DNA from: Ottelia alismoides
Lineage: Eukaryota > Streptophyta > Magnoliopsida > Alismatales > Hydrocharitaceae
Direction of reading: 5' to 3'
DNA: 64,000 nucleotides
Assembly (NCBI GenBank): GCA_037367405.1
Contig: JAZKJV010005537.1
Location: 1 to 64,000 of the forward strand
Shown here: one piece after another, positions 36,828-46,448 of the stretch
How positions within the stretch are numbered: position 1 is the first letter of the stretch
Layout: every line of letters begins with the position of its first letter
The notes under the pieces: model-generated
Database searches by the model: none
What the model was told of the DNA's origin: nothing
What the model saw: only the letters and a program-made list of their open reading frames with translations
Program-made: the position numbers and the translations under genes

Positions 36828-37352
36828 TCAGAGGCGGAAGCGGACCTGATCGGCCCAGAACCGTTCCAGCCGGGTCAAGGTCTTGTTGGCCGCTGCGAGA
36901 TCAGCCACCTCGATCCCGCCCACCGGGGTCACGGTGCGGGCGTGTCGGCTGAAGGTGCCGCTCATCTGGTCGCGCAGGGCACGGCCTGCCGCTGTCAGCC
37001 GGATGCGGATCTGCCGCCGGTCATTGGCCGACTTGGCGGTCTCGATATAGGCGAGCTCCTGCAGCTTCTTGAGATTGTAGGAGACGTTGGAGCCGAGGTA
37101 ACAGCCGCGCGATTTCAGCTCGCCCGCTGACCATTCCGCATCACCGATGTTGTAGAGCAGGAGCGCCTGGACCGGCGTGAGATCGTCGTGACCGGCCCGT
37201 TCGAGGTCATCCTTGATCACATCCAGCAGCTGGCGGTGCAATCGTTCCACCAGGGACAAGGCCGTGCGGTAGTCAGCCGCCGCCGGTGCCTCCGGAGAGT
37301 CGGATAGTGGGGGTGCAGCTCTGACGGCTGCTTGTCGTACATACCCGTTCAT
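36828..37352 (-). CDS. MarR-family transcriptional regulator
   Basis: A 174-residue winged-helix regulator with a 35-residue Ala/Pro-rich leader. The DNA-binding part is WSAGELKSRGCYLGSNVSYN, where SNVSYNLKKL is the recognition helix, followed by the wing ANDRRQIRIRLTAAG. It lies 77 bases after mmsB on the same strand. The AT-rich gap has a small inverted repeat CGTCG-N7-CGACG at 37363-37379 that could be its operator. Confidence 0.85.
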   Translation of the reverse strand: MNGYVRQAAVRAAPPLSDSPEAPAAADYRTALSLVERLHRQLLDVIKDDLERAGHDDLTPVQALLLYNIGDAEWSAGELKSRGCYLGSNVSYNLKKLQELAYIETAKSANDRRQIRIRLTAAGRALRDQMSGTFSRHARTVTPVGGIEVADLAAANKTLTRLERFWADQVRFRL

Positions 37353-37429
37353 GTTTATCTCCCGTCGTATTCTTCGACGTTGGAGGTCAGTATTAGACTA
37401 GAAATTTGAAAAAAGACTGAAGCAGGCCT

Positions 37430-38317
37430 TTACTGCTTTCTAAGCATATCAATCACGCCCGAGAAATCACGCGAGGTATTATAGTTACTGACGTATTCAC
37501 TATAAATGTCACCAGCATTCTGTGCCATACGCGGGCTGAAACCCAGCTGGGCAGCGGCCTCCAGAGCCAGCTTGATGTCCTTGAGCATCAGGGCGCCGGC
37601 AAATCCCCCCTCAAAGTTCCGGTTTGATGGAGCGGTCGGCACCAGGCCAGCCACCGGTGCATAGGAGGTGAGGGACCAGCACTGGCCCGAGCTTTGCGCC
37701 GCAATGTCGAAAAACGCCTTTGGCTCCAGTCCCAGCTGCTCGGCCAGCACAAAGGCCTCGCAGGTGCCGATCATCGAGACTGCCAGCAGCATGTTGTTGC
37801 AGATTTTGGCCGCCTGGCCGGCCCCTGCCTGCCCGGCATGGAACACGGCTTTGGCCATGGGCTCGAGGAACGGGCGGGCTGCGGCAAATGCCGCTTCGCT
37901 GCCCCCAACCATGAAGGCAAGGGTCCCGGCGGCGGCGGCGGCCACACCACCGGAAACTGGAGCGTCCACGAACAGATGTCCGCGCGCGGTGGCTTGTGTG
38001 TGCAGCCAGCGGGCATCGTCCACCGCGATCGTCGAGCAATCGGCCAGCAGGGCACCCTTCGGCGCCGCCTCGAAAACACCGCCAGGGCCCGCATGCACGG
38101 TCCGGGCATGGGCCCCGGCTGGCAGCATGGTGATGACCGCATCGGCGTCGGCGCAGGCCGCCGCGATGGACTCTGCGGCTGTGCAGCCCCTGTCCACGGC
38201 GGCAGCCACAGCGGCCGGTTCAAGGTCATGGGCGAGAACGTAATGCCCCTTGGCTGCCAGAACCGCAGCCATCCCGGCGCCCATGGCACCCAATCCGATA
38301 AAGCCGATCCGTGCCAT
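37430..38317 (-). CDS. mmsB: 3-hydroxyisobutyrate dehydrogenase-family oxidoreductase
   Basis: Beta-hydroxyacid dehydrogenase, 295 aa; in valine breakdown it oxidises 3-hydroxyisobutyrate to methylmalonate semialdehyde. The Rossmann motif is IGFIGLGAMGAGMAAVL, the substrate motif FVDAPVSGGVAAAAAGTLAF and the catalytic Lys is in GQAAKICNNMLLAVSM. ATG 38317 follows AGAAGGAGCC, so the long upstream extension of the open frame belongs to the lipoprotein gene. Related 2-hydroxy-3-oxopropionate reductase is the alternative; the KDIKLALE segment fits MmsB. Confidence 0.87.
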   Translation of the reverse strand: MARIGFIGLGAMGAGMAAVLAAKGHYVLAHDLEPAAVAAAVDRGCTAAESIAAACADADAVITMLPAGAHARTVHAGPGGVFEAAPKGALLADCSTIAVDDARWLHTQATARGHLFVDAPVSGGVAAAAAGTLAFMVGGSEAAFAAARPFLEPMAKAVFHAGQAGAGQAAKICNNMLLAVSMIGTCEAFVLAEQLGLEPKAFFDIAAQSSGQCWSLTSYAPVAGLVPTAPSNRNFEGGFAGALMLKDIKLALEAAAQLGFSPRMAQNAGDIYSEYVSNYNTSRDFSGVIDMLRKQ

Positions 38318-38376
38318 GGCCCAGGCTCCTTCTGCCAGCTGGCGTGCGCCAGCGGTGCTTGCTGAGGACAGTCTGA

Positions 38377-39476
38377 TCAGTTGCGCCGGGGTGCCGGGGG
38401 CGATGCGGGGCGCGGTGCCGGGCGTACGGGCCGTCCGGGAGGCGAGGCGGTTGGTGTCCGCACGGTCACCGGGGGAGGCGCAGGCGGCGGGGGGAGGCGG
38501 CGACACCGACACCGCACCGGGTACCGGGAACGGCGTCTGGTTGGTGGCCTCCTGCATGCAGGTGAGGGTTTCCTTGTAGGCATGCACCGACAGACAGAAG
38601 GTCTGCTCATAGGGGAAACGCCCTGCTGCCAGGCACTGACGCAGATTGAGATAGGTGCGGCGGGCACAGGTGCTGCCGCTGCCAGGTGCCATCCGGGTGA
38701 CCGCACCGGCATCGTCGCGGATCACCAGGAGCGCAGCTGCCGCCAGCAGCTGCATGTCCACTGGCACAGGCGGGGTGGCCACCGTCGCATCGGCGACCAG
38801 GCGGCCCTCGGCGGTCCAGGGCTGCAGCCAGCGGGCGGCAACGGCGGTCAGCCGGGCCTGCTTGTCCACCGGGGTCTGGGTCCAGCGCTGGCGCTGCATG
38901 TCATAGGACTGGCGATGCAGATAGGCAGCCGAGGTCTCGATCTGCATGAAGGCACCCGCCAGCACGCCGCCGGCGCGGGTGGCTGCTTCCAGTGCGCCTG
39001 GAATGGTGCCGACGAATGCAGGGTCAGCAGACAGGGCAGCGACGAAGGCTTCGCGGCCCATCGGGGTGCCGATCTGGTCGATCCCGGCGATAAACTCAGG
39101 TGTGGTCGCCGCCGCAAGGATGGCAGCCGCCCGCGCACCATCCACCAGATCCGGCCCGAGATAAGTCACCGACCGGTCCACCGAATTGATGATCGACGGC
39201 GCGTTGGCGATGCTGGCGGGCAGAGCGCCCCGTGCAGTCTCGGCGGCAAACGACAGGAAACGGTCCGCCAGATTGCCGAGCTGCGCTTGTTCGAAGCTGG
39301 ACGGAATCCCCGGTCGGGATGATCGGCGGTGGTGGGGGCGGAGGAGGTGGCGGGGGAGGCGGCAGGGGCTCCGGCACCGGGATCGGTGGCGGCGGTGGCG
39401 GCGCCGGGGGCGTGGCGCAGGACGCCACTACGACTGCAGTAGCAACGGCAGCGATCTGCCAGGTCCGGTTCGACAT
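38377..39476 (-). CDS. polyproline lipoprotein of unknown function (frameshifted)
   Basis: Start MSNRTWQIAAVATAVVVASC gives a lipoprotein signal with the lipobox Cys at 20. It is followed by about 30 residues that are almost all proline, then a mostly helical domain (FEQAQLGNLADRFLSF, NSVDRSVTYLGPDLVDGAR, CARRTYLNLRQCLAAG with paired cysteines) and a second Pro-rich tail ending PAPRRN at TGA 38377-38379. Frame shifts lie near 39305 and 38490, both in G/C runs. I do not recognise the domain. It precedes mmsB but is probably unrelated. Confidence 0.65.
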
Positions 39477-39617
39477 CCGCTTCTCTTCCTCTTGCTGGCC
39501 CCACACCGGGACAGGCCCGGCTCCAGCCCACTTGCGCTAACGCGCCACGCGGCAGGCGGCAACGCCCTGTCGCCGCTTCACCTCAGTGGTTACCGGTGCG
39601 AGCTTGCCGTCAGACAG

Positions 39618-40199
39618 TTACGGCTCGGTGACCGAGAACACCACTTCCACAGTGCCGCCCTGCTCGAAAGTCAGGGTGACCGGGACCGACCCTGCTGCGA
39701 TCAAGTCGGCTTTCACGCCAAACAGCATCAGATGCAGGCCGCCCGGCTCCAGCGCCACCGTGCCACCCGCGGGCACATCAATGGCGGGAACCTGTTCCAT
39801 CTTCATCATCCCGCCCTCATGGATATGGGCGTGCAGTTCGATCGAGGCCGCTGCGGGGCTGGTGGCGGCAACCAGGCGGTTGGCAGCAGGTCCGGCGTTG
39901 GTGAGGGTCATGTAGCCCGCCGTGACATCGCGTCCTCCCGGCGGCGGGCGGATGCGGGCTGCGGCGATGGCCAGATCACCCAGCTGCGCGCTGCCGCCCG
40001 TTGCTGCTGCGGTCGTGGCCGTGTCGGTGGTGGCGGCGCCATGAGCGGCGCCATGGCCTGCAGCACCATGGCCCGCGGTACCATGGCCCGCCGTAGCCGG
40101 ATCAGCGGGTGTGTCGGCGGCTGGCGAGCAGGCCGCTATCAAGGCCAGGGCAGATCCGGCAGCCAACAGGCGCAGGACCGGAAGGGTTGATCGTGTCAT
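39618..40199 (-). CDS. PCu(A)C-type periplasmic copper chaperone
   Basis: Lipoprotein of 193 aa (MTRSTLPVLRLLAAGSALAL, lipobox IAAC). A His/Gly-rich linker with repeated AGHG units precedes the PCuAC cupredoxin-like domain: ELHAHIHEGGMMKMEQVPA and GLHLMLFG supply the His/Met ligands of the HxMx10Mx21HxM pattern, the first positions being variant. These proteins hand Cu(I) to cytochrome oxidase. Next to an M23 peptidase and near ETF-QO. Confidence 0.87.
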   Translation of the reverse strand: MTRSTLPVLRLLAAGSALALIAACSPAADTPADPATAGHGTAGHGAAGHGAAHGAATTDTATTAAATGGSAQLGDLAIAAARIRPPPGGRDVTAGYMTLTNAGPAANRLVAATSPAAASIELHAHIHEGGMMKMEQVPAIDVPAGGTVALEPGGLHLMLFGVKADLIAAGSVPVTLTFEQGGTVEVVFSVTEP

Positions 40200-40224
40200 C
40201 AAGCTGTCTCCAGAACAGAAAATC

Positions 40225-41104
40225 TCAAGCGGTGCGCAGGGATGGATCACATTGGCGGCCGCGCCAGCGCATCCGCCAGCACAGGTGCGGCCCGGTTGCC
40301 CGCCCGCGCGCACCGACGGCACCCAGCTGCGCGCCGCGTGCCAGACGCTGGCCGGCCCGCACATCCACCCGGCTCATGTGCAGATAGGTTGTGATCAGGC
40401 CCTGGCCATGATCCACCGCCACCATCCCACCTTCGAAATACATATCGGCTTCGGCGATGATCACGAGGCCCGGCGCCGGGGCACGGATGGGGGTGCCGGT
40501 GGAAGCGCCAAGGTCCCACACCATAGTGCGGCCGCTGCAGCGTGCCATTGAGCTGGCGCTGGGCGCCCCAGGGGCTGGTGATGCGGATCGCGGCCAGTGG
40601 CCAGTCGAAGGGCTCGGCAAAGCCGGTCCCGATCGGGTCCTCGCTGGCATAGGCGCGCTGCTTGAGGGCACTTTCGCGCTCGATCCGGGCCCGGGCCTCG
40701 GGGGGCGGGTTGACGGTGCGCCCCGGCAGGCCCGACACCGATGTAACCCGCCAGCTCTTGGGGGCCACCTGAAGCGTGCGGCTCACGCTGCGCCCGTCCG
40801 GGGCGGTCACGGTCAGAGCGGCGGCGGGGGGTGCATCCCTGTCAAAGCCGATGATGAAGCGTCCCTCGGCATCAGCCGTGGTGGCCACATCATCCAGCAC
40901 GATCCGTGCCCCAGGGGTGCTGCGGCCAAGGACGGTTCCGGACTGCACGAAGTCGCCCTCAAGCTCGAGCGGGAGAGGGGCGGCGGGCTGTCCCGCTCCA
41001 GCGGTTGCGGATGGCTCGGCCGCAGGCGTGGCCGCACGGGCCTGCGCTGCGCCTTCACTGCAGGCCACGACAGCGCCGCTGCCAGCACCCACCAGCCCCA
41101 CCAT
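40225..41104 (-). CDS. M23-family metallopeptidase, lipoprotein (one frameshift)
   Basis: Probable peptidoglycan endopeptidase of the LytM/M23 fold. An N-terminal signal with lipobox (GAGSGAVVAC), an Ala/Pro linker and a beta-rich region precede the catalytic domain: RPHYGVDLGASTGTPI holds the HxxxD zinc ligands, TYLHMSRVDV a catalytic His, and GPHLCWRM stands where HLHW is common, so a Cys may replace one zinc His. The frame shifts near 40517. ATG 41104 is tentative. Downstream of DUF2093 on the same strand. Confidence 0.8.
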
Positions 41105-41145
41105 GAAGGTACGGCGCGCCAGGCCCTGTTCGGCTGCAGCCCGGT

Positions 41146-41385
41146 TCAGGAGGCCGGGCCGGCCGCCAGCTTGCTGTGCACCTGCCGCCAGCGGTTCGCT
41201 GCCGTCTGTGCATCCACATAGGCTTCCTGGAGTTCCGATGACCAATAGCGCAGCTCCTCCAGCGGAATGGGTGTGCCAGTGACGGCGCAGCGTACGAAAG
41301 TCCCTTCCCGCAGGATCGCAAAATCCGGGGTGCCATAATGGACCAGGGCAGGGCCTCCAAGGCCGGGACGATTCAGCATGGTCAA
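41146..41385 (-). CDS. DUF2093 domain protein
   Basis: A 79-residue small protein found across alphaproteobacteria. The signature REGTFVRCAVTGTPIPLEEL followed by RYWSSELQEAYVD is clear, with a single conserved Cys. Function unknown. It starts 52 bases after the ETF-QO stop and is followed by the M23 gene, so the three probably share a transcript. Confidence 0.88.
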   Translation of the reverse strand: MTMLNRPGLGGPALVHYGTPDFAILREGTFVRCAVTGTPIPLEELRYWSSELQEAYVDAQTAANRWRQVHSKLAAGPAS

Positions 41386-41436
41386 AACCTACTGTGCTTT
41401 GAGGTGCGTGGCCAGTCCCGCAGACCGGCCCCCGGC

Positions 41437-43104
41437 TCACATGCTGGTGTAGATCGGGCCTTCACCGCCTTGCGGCACTGTCCAGTTGATGTTCTGGTTG
41501 GGGTCCTTGATATCGCAGGTCTTGCAGTGGACGCAGTTCTGGGCGTTGATCTGGAACCGCTTTCCAGCCCCATCCTCCACCCACTCATACACACCCGCCG
41601 GGCAGTAGCGGTTGGAGGGACCGGCGAAGATATCCAGTTCCGAGCTCTTTTGCAGGGCCAGGTCCGCGACCTTGAGATGGACCGGCTGGTCCTCCTCGTG
41701 ATTGGTGTTGGACAGGAACACCGACGACAGCTTGTCGAAGCTGATTACGCCGTCGGGCTTGGGATAGTCGATCGGCTGGAATTCGCTGGCGGGTTTCAGG
41801 CTCTCGGCATCGGTCTTGCCATGCTTGAGGGTGCCAAAGGGCGACCAGCCGCCAAACAGCGTGGTGGACCACAGCTCGACCGCCCACATCGGCAGGCTGA
41901 CCAGAGTGCCGTACTTGCTCCACAGCGGCTTGATGTTACGGGCAGCCTTGAGTTCCTTGGCAACCCAGCTGCCTTCATAGCCGTCCTGGTAGGCACTGAG
42001 TTCGTCACCGGCGCGGCCCGCGGCAATCGCATCCACCACCGCTTCGGCGGCGAGCATGCCGGTCTTCATCGCATTATGGCTGCCCTTGATGCGCGGCAGG
42101 TTCACGAAGCCTGCCGAGCAGCCGATCAGCGCCCCGCCTGGGAACGCCAGCTTGGGCACCGACTGATAGCCGCCTTCAGTGATGGCACGGGCGCCGTAAG
42201 CCAGCCGCTTGCCGCCCACGAAGGTGTCGATGATGTCGGGATGGTGCTTGTAGCGCTGGAACTCGTCGAACGGCGACAGGTACGGGTTCTGATAGTTCAG
42301 GTGCACCACAAACCCGACCGACACATAATTGTCGCCCCAGTGATACAGGAACGAGCCGCCGCCGGTGTTCCAGTCCAGCGGCCAGCCGAACGAGTGGCGC
42401 ACCAGGCCCGGCTTGTGCTTGGCCGGATCGATCTGCCACAGCTCCTTGAGACCGATGCCGAACTTTTGCGGCTCCTTGCCTTCGTCGAGGCTGTACCGGG
42501 CGATCAGCTGCTTGGCGAGCGAGCCGCGCACGCCTTCGGCGATCAGCGTATATTTGGCATGCAGTTCGATGCCAGGCGTGAAGTCACCCTTGGCCTCGCC
42601 ATCGCGGCCGATGCCCATGTCGCCCACCTGCACGCCCTTCACGGCGCCAGCCTCGTCATAGACCACGGCGGCGCCCGCAAAGCCCGGATAGATCTCGACC
42701 CCCAGCGCTTCGGCCTGTGTCGCCAGCCAGCGGCACAGGTCGCCGAGCGAGCCCACGAAGCAGCCGTCATTGTGCAGCATCGGCGGCATGGCAAAGGTCG
42801 GCAGGCTAATCGAGCCCGACTGACCCAGCACCAGGAACTCGTCCTTCACCACCGGGGTCTTGAGCGAGCAGCTGTCATCGCCGCGCCAGTCAGGCAGCAG
42901 CTCGTCCAGCGCCTTGGGATCGATCACCGCGCCCGACAGGATATGCGCGCCAGCTTCCGCGCCCTTCTCCAGGATCGCCACTGTCAGGTCCGGGTTCAGC
43001 TGCTTGAGGCGGATCGAGGCGGCAAGGCCTGCCGGACCTGCTCCCACGATCAGCACATCATATTCCATTGCCTCGCGCTCGATCGAGCTTGCATCGAAAG
43101 CCAT
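41437..43104 (-). CDS. electron-transferring flavoprotein-ubiquinone oxidoreductase
   Basis: Membrane-bound flavo-iron-sulfur enzyme of 555 aa that passes electrons from ETF to ubiquinone in fatty- and amino-acid oxidation. The FAD motif is VLIVGAGPAGLAASIRLKQL; ubiquinone-site and flavin contacts lie in the middle; the C-terminal 4Fe-4S cluster is bound by cysteines in YCPAGVYEWV and NAQNCVHCKTCDIKDPNQNI. Complete. A 668-codon open frame on the other strand is a shadow. Confidence 0.96.
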   Translation of the reverse strand: MAFDASSIEREAMEYDVLIVGAGPAGLAASIRLKQLNPDLTVAILEKGAEAGAHILSGAVIDPKALDELLPDWRGDDSCSLKTPVVKDEFLVLGQSGSISLPTFAMPPMLHNDGCFVGSLGDLCRWLATQAEALGVEIYPGFAGAAVVYDEAGAVKGVQVGDMGIGRDGEAKGDFTPGIELHAKYTLIAEGVRGSLAKQLIARYSLDEGKEPQKFGIGLKELWQIDPAKHKPGLVRHSFGWPLDWNTGGGSFLYHWGDNYVSVGFVVHLNYQNPYLSPFDEFQRYKHHPDIIDTFVGGKRLAYGARAITEGGYQSVPKLAFPGGALIGCSAGFVNLPRIKGSHNAMKTGMLAAEAVVDAIAAGRAGDELSAYQDGYEGSWVAKELKAARNIKPLWSKYGTLVSLPMWAVELWSTTLFGGWSPFGTLKHGKTDAESLKPASEFQPIDYPKPDGVISFDKLSSVFLSNTNHEEDQPVHLKVADLALQKSSELDIFAGPSNRYCPAGVYEWVEDGAGKRFQINAQNCVHCKTCDIKDPNQNINWTVPQGGEGPIYTSM

Positions 43105-43261
43105 CGGTCCGCCTCACTGCCCCTGGGCGGCGCCGGCGGGGCTCCGGGCGGAGCACCGCGCGGTCACCGCGCTTGCATCATCGTCACAACGGCTTATCGA
43201 GTTCGCTGCATGCCGGGGTCAAGACCGGCACGGAACACTTGCGCACCCAAACCGCCCCCTT

Positions 43262-44131
43262 ATGACATCAGCCACCCACTCTTCCCTGTCCCACGAGGCC
43301 GCGCGGGCCGCGCTTTTGGCGTGGTGGGACCTGGCAGGGGTTGATGTATCGGCGCCCCCGCCGCCAGCGGCGCGCCAGCCTGCCGCGCCAGCTGCGACTT
43401 CTAGAACGGGGCGCTCCAGTGCCGGTGGAGCGGCTAGCGGGGCGCCAGCGCTAGCCCCTGCGCGCGCAGCCCTCGCGCCACCACGTCCCGCCGACGCCCT
43501 CGCGCAGGCCCAGGCAGCCGCCGCTGCTGCAACCAGCATCGAAGCGCTCTGTGCGGCCATCGAGGCATTCGACGGCTGCGCCCTCAAGCGCACCGCCCGC
43601 CAGACCGTGACCCATGACGGCGTGCCCGGCGCCCCGGTGTTGCTGGTCGGTGAGGCGCCGGGCCGCGAGGAGGACGAGCAGGGCAAGCCCTTCATCGGTC
43701 GCTCGGGCCAGCTGCTCGACCGGATGCTGGGCTCGATCGGCCTCAGCCGCGCCAGCAACATCTGCATCACCAATGCGGTCTACTGGCGCCCGCCAGGGAA
43801 CCGCCCGCCCAGTCGCGACGAGCTGGCGATCTGCGCCCCGTTCGTGGCCCGGTTCGTGGAGCTGTCGCAGCCCAAGCTGGTGCTGTTTGCCGGCGGCTCG
43901 GCGGCGCAGTCCTTGCTGGGAACCAGCACGGGGATTCTCAAGCTGCGCGGCCAGAAGCTGGACTGGCAGGGGCCGGACGGACGCACTGTTCCTGCATTTG
44001 CCCTGTTGCATCCCGCCTATCTCTTGCGCAATCCAGCGGCGAAAGCGCTCGCTTGGGCTGATCTGATCCGGATCGAGGACGAGCTGGCCGCCCTGGGACT
44101 TGCCACAACCGGCCAAAGCAGCCCAGCCTGA
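43262..44131 (+). CDS. uracil-DNA glycosylase, family 4 type
   Basis: Base-excision repair enzyme of 289 aa. About 95 residues of Ala/Pro-rich linker follow a short N-terminal helix (SHEAARAALLAWWDLAGVDV). The UDG domain shows FDGCALKRTARQTV, LLVGEAPGREEDEQGKPFIG, ITNAVYWRPPGNRPPS and LLHPAYLLRNPAAK, matching motifs A and B and the Fe-S-bearing family 4/5 layout. Only one of the usual N-terminal Cys pair is seen (DGCALK), as in many alphaproteobacterial members. Divergent from ETF-QO. Confidence 0.9.
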   Translation: MTSATHSSLSHEAARAALLAWWDLAGVDVSAPPPPAARQPAAPAATSRTGRSSAGGAASGAPALAPARAALAPPRPADALAQAQAAAAAATSIEALCAAIEAFDGCALKRTARQTVTHDGVPGAPVLLVGEAPGREEDEQGKPFIGRSGQLLDRMLGSIGLSRASNICITNAVYWRPPGNRPPSRDELAICAPFVARFVELSQPKLVLFAGGSAAQSLLGTSTGILKLRGQKLDWQGPDGRTVPAFALLHPAYLLRNPAAKALAWADLIRIEDELAALGLATTGQSSPA

Positions 44132-44274
44132 CACTCTGTCCGTGCCGCTTGCGGCTGTTTCCAGCACAGCCGGGTCCGTCTGTCGGCCCGGCCTGAACCA
44201 GACCGGAACCACCCGTCTTGCCGATCCAGCCCCGCCCGCCAGCCGTCCGCCTGTCCATCGCCGTTCCGCGACAT

Positions 44275-45987
44275 GTGCGCCCGAAGGCCACAGCTGTCGC
44301 GCTGGCGGCGACCGCGCTGATGCTGGCCTGTCCGGCAAGCGCACTGGCGCAGCAGGGGGTGGTCCCAGTGGCGTCGGGCCAGCAGCAAGCGGGCAGCACG
44401 TCGCAGATCCCGTGGCTCGATATCCTCAGCCCCGCCGATGAGGCCGCCTATCGCGCCGCCTTTGCGGCTGTAGATGCAGCCAATGTCGCAGCGCTGGATG
44501 CGGCGCTGGCCCGGGTCGATAACGGCATCCTGCGTCCGGTGGTCGAGAAAGAGCGGCTGCTGGCACCGCGCATGGGCGCGACGGTGGCGGAGTTGGCGGC
44601 CTTCCTCGAACGCTTTGGCACTGTGGCAGGTGCCAGTGATGTTCACGAGCGGGCTGAGGCCATGCGGGCAGCTCTGGATCCCGCCGATCCACTGGCGCGG
44701 ATCCGGCTTGCAGCCCCCGATCCGGTGAGCATGCGCCGCTCCATGGGCGGCCTGCGCGAGCCGAGTTTCAATCCGGCGCCGCAGGGGCCGGGTACCACCC
44801 GCGCCAACCGCCAGGCCGTGGATACTGGCGCGCGCCGCTTCTATGACGGGGACGATGCCGGTGCACTGGCGCTGGTCAGGCCCGAGCTCGACGGCCCGCT
44901 GTCAGGGCAGGCTGGCTGGATCGGCGGGCTTGCATCCTGGCGGCAGCGCGATTTTGCCGGGGCGCTGACATTCTTCACTGCTGCCGCCAACTGGCAGAGC
45001 GGCGACGACTGGGGCCGTTCTGCGGGAGCCTATTGGGCTGCGCGCGCAGCCGAGCGGCTGGGCGATACCGCCCGGCGTGATGCGTTTCTGGAACAGGCTG
45101 CCAGCAGCCCCTTCACCTTCTACGGGCAGCTGGCGCTGGAGCGCCTCGGGCGGTGGGACAATCTGTCGATCCCGCAAGCAGGTGATCAGATGCGCCAGGC
45201 CCGCAGCCTGGCAGGCTCCAACCCCGGTGTGCGCCGTGCCATCGCTCTGGTGGAGGTCGGCCGGCGCGATGATGCCGAGGCCGAGCTGGCGGCCGCCTGG
45301 GCACGGTCGCGGCCGGACGAGGATCTGGGCTTCCTCCAGCTTTCCCAGGACCTTGGCCTGACGGGCCTCGCGGGGCGGATCGCCGCCACCAGTCCGGCTG
45401 CCTCCATTGCCGCGCGTTATCCAGTGCCAGCAGGTCTAACGCCCCAGGGCGGAGACTTCGTGCTCGACCGGTCGGTGCTGCTGGCGGTGATCCGGCAGGA
45501 AAGCCGGTTTGATCCCGGCGCCGTTTCCAGTGCCGGGGCGCGGGGCCTGATGCAGGTCATGCCGGCAACAGCTGCGTGGATGACTGGCCGCTCCGAGCTG
45601 CGCACCAATCCGCGCCTGTTGCACAACACCGCCCTGAACCTGTCGCTGGGCGAAGCCTATCTCGAGATGATGATGCGTCAGGGGCCAGTGGGCGGTGACT
45701 TGATCCGCACCTTCATGGCCTACAACGCCGGGCCGGGTAACCTCCAGAACTGGGCCGTGTCGGTGGAGGGCGGGTCGGACCCGCTGTTCTTCATGGAGGC
45801 CTCGCCCAGTGGCCAGGCCCGGATCTATGCCGAGAAGGTGATGGCCAATATGTGGATCTATGCCCGCCGCCTCGGCCAGGACGCGCCCAGCCTTGAACGG
45901 CTCGCGCGCGGCATGACCCCGGTCTACGAGCCCCAGGACAATCCGCGCAGCGCTGGTGGCGGCGGGGCCATCACCAGCGCCCGCTAG
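44275..45987 (+). CDS. soluble lytic murein transglycosylase
   Basis: Periplasmic glycan-cutting enzyme of about 570 aa. GTG 44275 gives a clean signal peptide (RPKATAVALAATALMLACPA); TTG 44218 is an alternative. A long superhelical alpha domain (residues 40-430) precedes the SLT domain: LLAVIRQESRFDPGAVS carries the catalytic Glu, then GARGLMQVMPATA and TFMAYNAGPGNLQNW. Intact. It is convergent with the next gene, with only five bases between stops. Confidence 0.92.
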   Translation: MRPKATAVALAATALMLACPASALAQQGVVPVASGQQQAGSTSQIPWLDILSPADEAAYRAAFAAVDAANVAALDAALARVDNGILRPVVEKERLLAPRMGATVAELAAFLERFGTVAGASDVHERAEAMRAALDPADPLARIRLAAPDPVSMRRSMGGLREPSFNPAPQGPGTTRANRQAVDTGARRFYDGDDAGALALVRPELDGPLSGQAGWIGGLASWRQRDFAGALTFFTAAANWQSGDDWGRSAGAYWAARAAERLGDTARRDAFLEQAASSPFTFYGQLALERLGRWDNLSIPQAGDQMRQARSLAGSNPGVRRAIALVEVGRRDDAEAELAAAWARSRPDEDLGFLQLSQDLGLTGLAGRIAATSPAASIAARYPVPAGLTPQGGDFVLDRSVLLAVIRQESRFDPGAVSSAGARGLMQVMPATAAWMTGRSELRTNPRLLHNTALNLSLGEAYLEMMMRQGPVGGDLIRTFMAYNAGPGNLQNWAVSVEGGSDPLFFMEASPSGQARIYAEKVMANMWIYARRLGQDAPSLERLARGMTPVYEPQDNPRSAGGGGAITSAR

Positions 45988-45992
45988 CTCCA

Positions 45993-46448
45993 TCAACCAG
46001 CTGGCGGGATGACCAGCGCACGCGCGTCCGCGGTTTTGCGCAGATGGGCGAGGATCGCCCGCTCCATGGCCCGGGCATCGTCACCGGGCAGCTCCTCCAC
46101 CGCTGCATGCAAGGCCACCAGAGGCCCCAGCAGGACAGCGCGTTCGCCATCCAGCGCCCCAAGCGACAGACTTTCCGGCAGGGGCCGTGCTGCCGCTGCT
46201 GCGATGCTCTGCGCCAGTTCCGATGCCAGCGGCAGGCTGGCGGCCTCGGCGAACAACCGCTTCATGCCGGTGATCTCGTCCATCCGCCGCTGCGCACCCC
46301 GGTCCATGTCCTGGGCCATGAACACCAGCAGTGCCGCAGTCGCGCCCGCGGTTCCCAGCGGATAGGAGGTGTTCATCAGGTGCGGCAGCACCCGTTCGGC
46401 CAGCGCTCCGGCCATGCCGAAGGCCACCTGTTCCATGCGCGGGGTCAT
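45993..46448 (-). CDS. hypothetical helical protein coupled to a phosphotransferase
   Basis: A 151-residue, mostly helical protein with no family that I recognise. Recognisable text: YPLGTAGATAALLVFMAQDM near residue 30-50, RGAQRRMDEITGMKRLF, and a C-terminal helical region rich in Leu/Ala. No signal peptide. Its ATG overlaps the stop of the upstream aminoglycoside-phosphotransferase-fold gene (ATGA), so translation is coupled and the two probably act together. Confidence 0.65.
   Translation of the reverse strand: MTPRMEQVAFGMAGALAERVLPHLMNTSYPLGTAGATAALLVFMAQDMDRGAQRRMDEITGMKRLFAEAASLPLASELAQSIAAAAARPLPESLSLGALDGERAVLLGPLVALHAAVEELPGDDARAMERAILAHLRKTADARALVIPPAG

Noticed and set aside
37430..39181. 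583-codon fusion of a lipoprotein tail and 3-hydroxyisobutyrate dehydrogenase
   Set aside because: MmsB has its own ATG and AAGGAG site at 38317; the fusion comes from an indel in the lipoprotein tail.
41338..43344. 668-codon plus-strand frame
   Set aside because: Antisense to ETF-QO, which has full motifs; no domain in the shadow.
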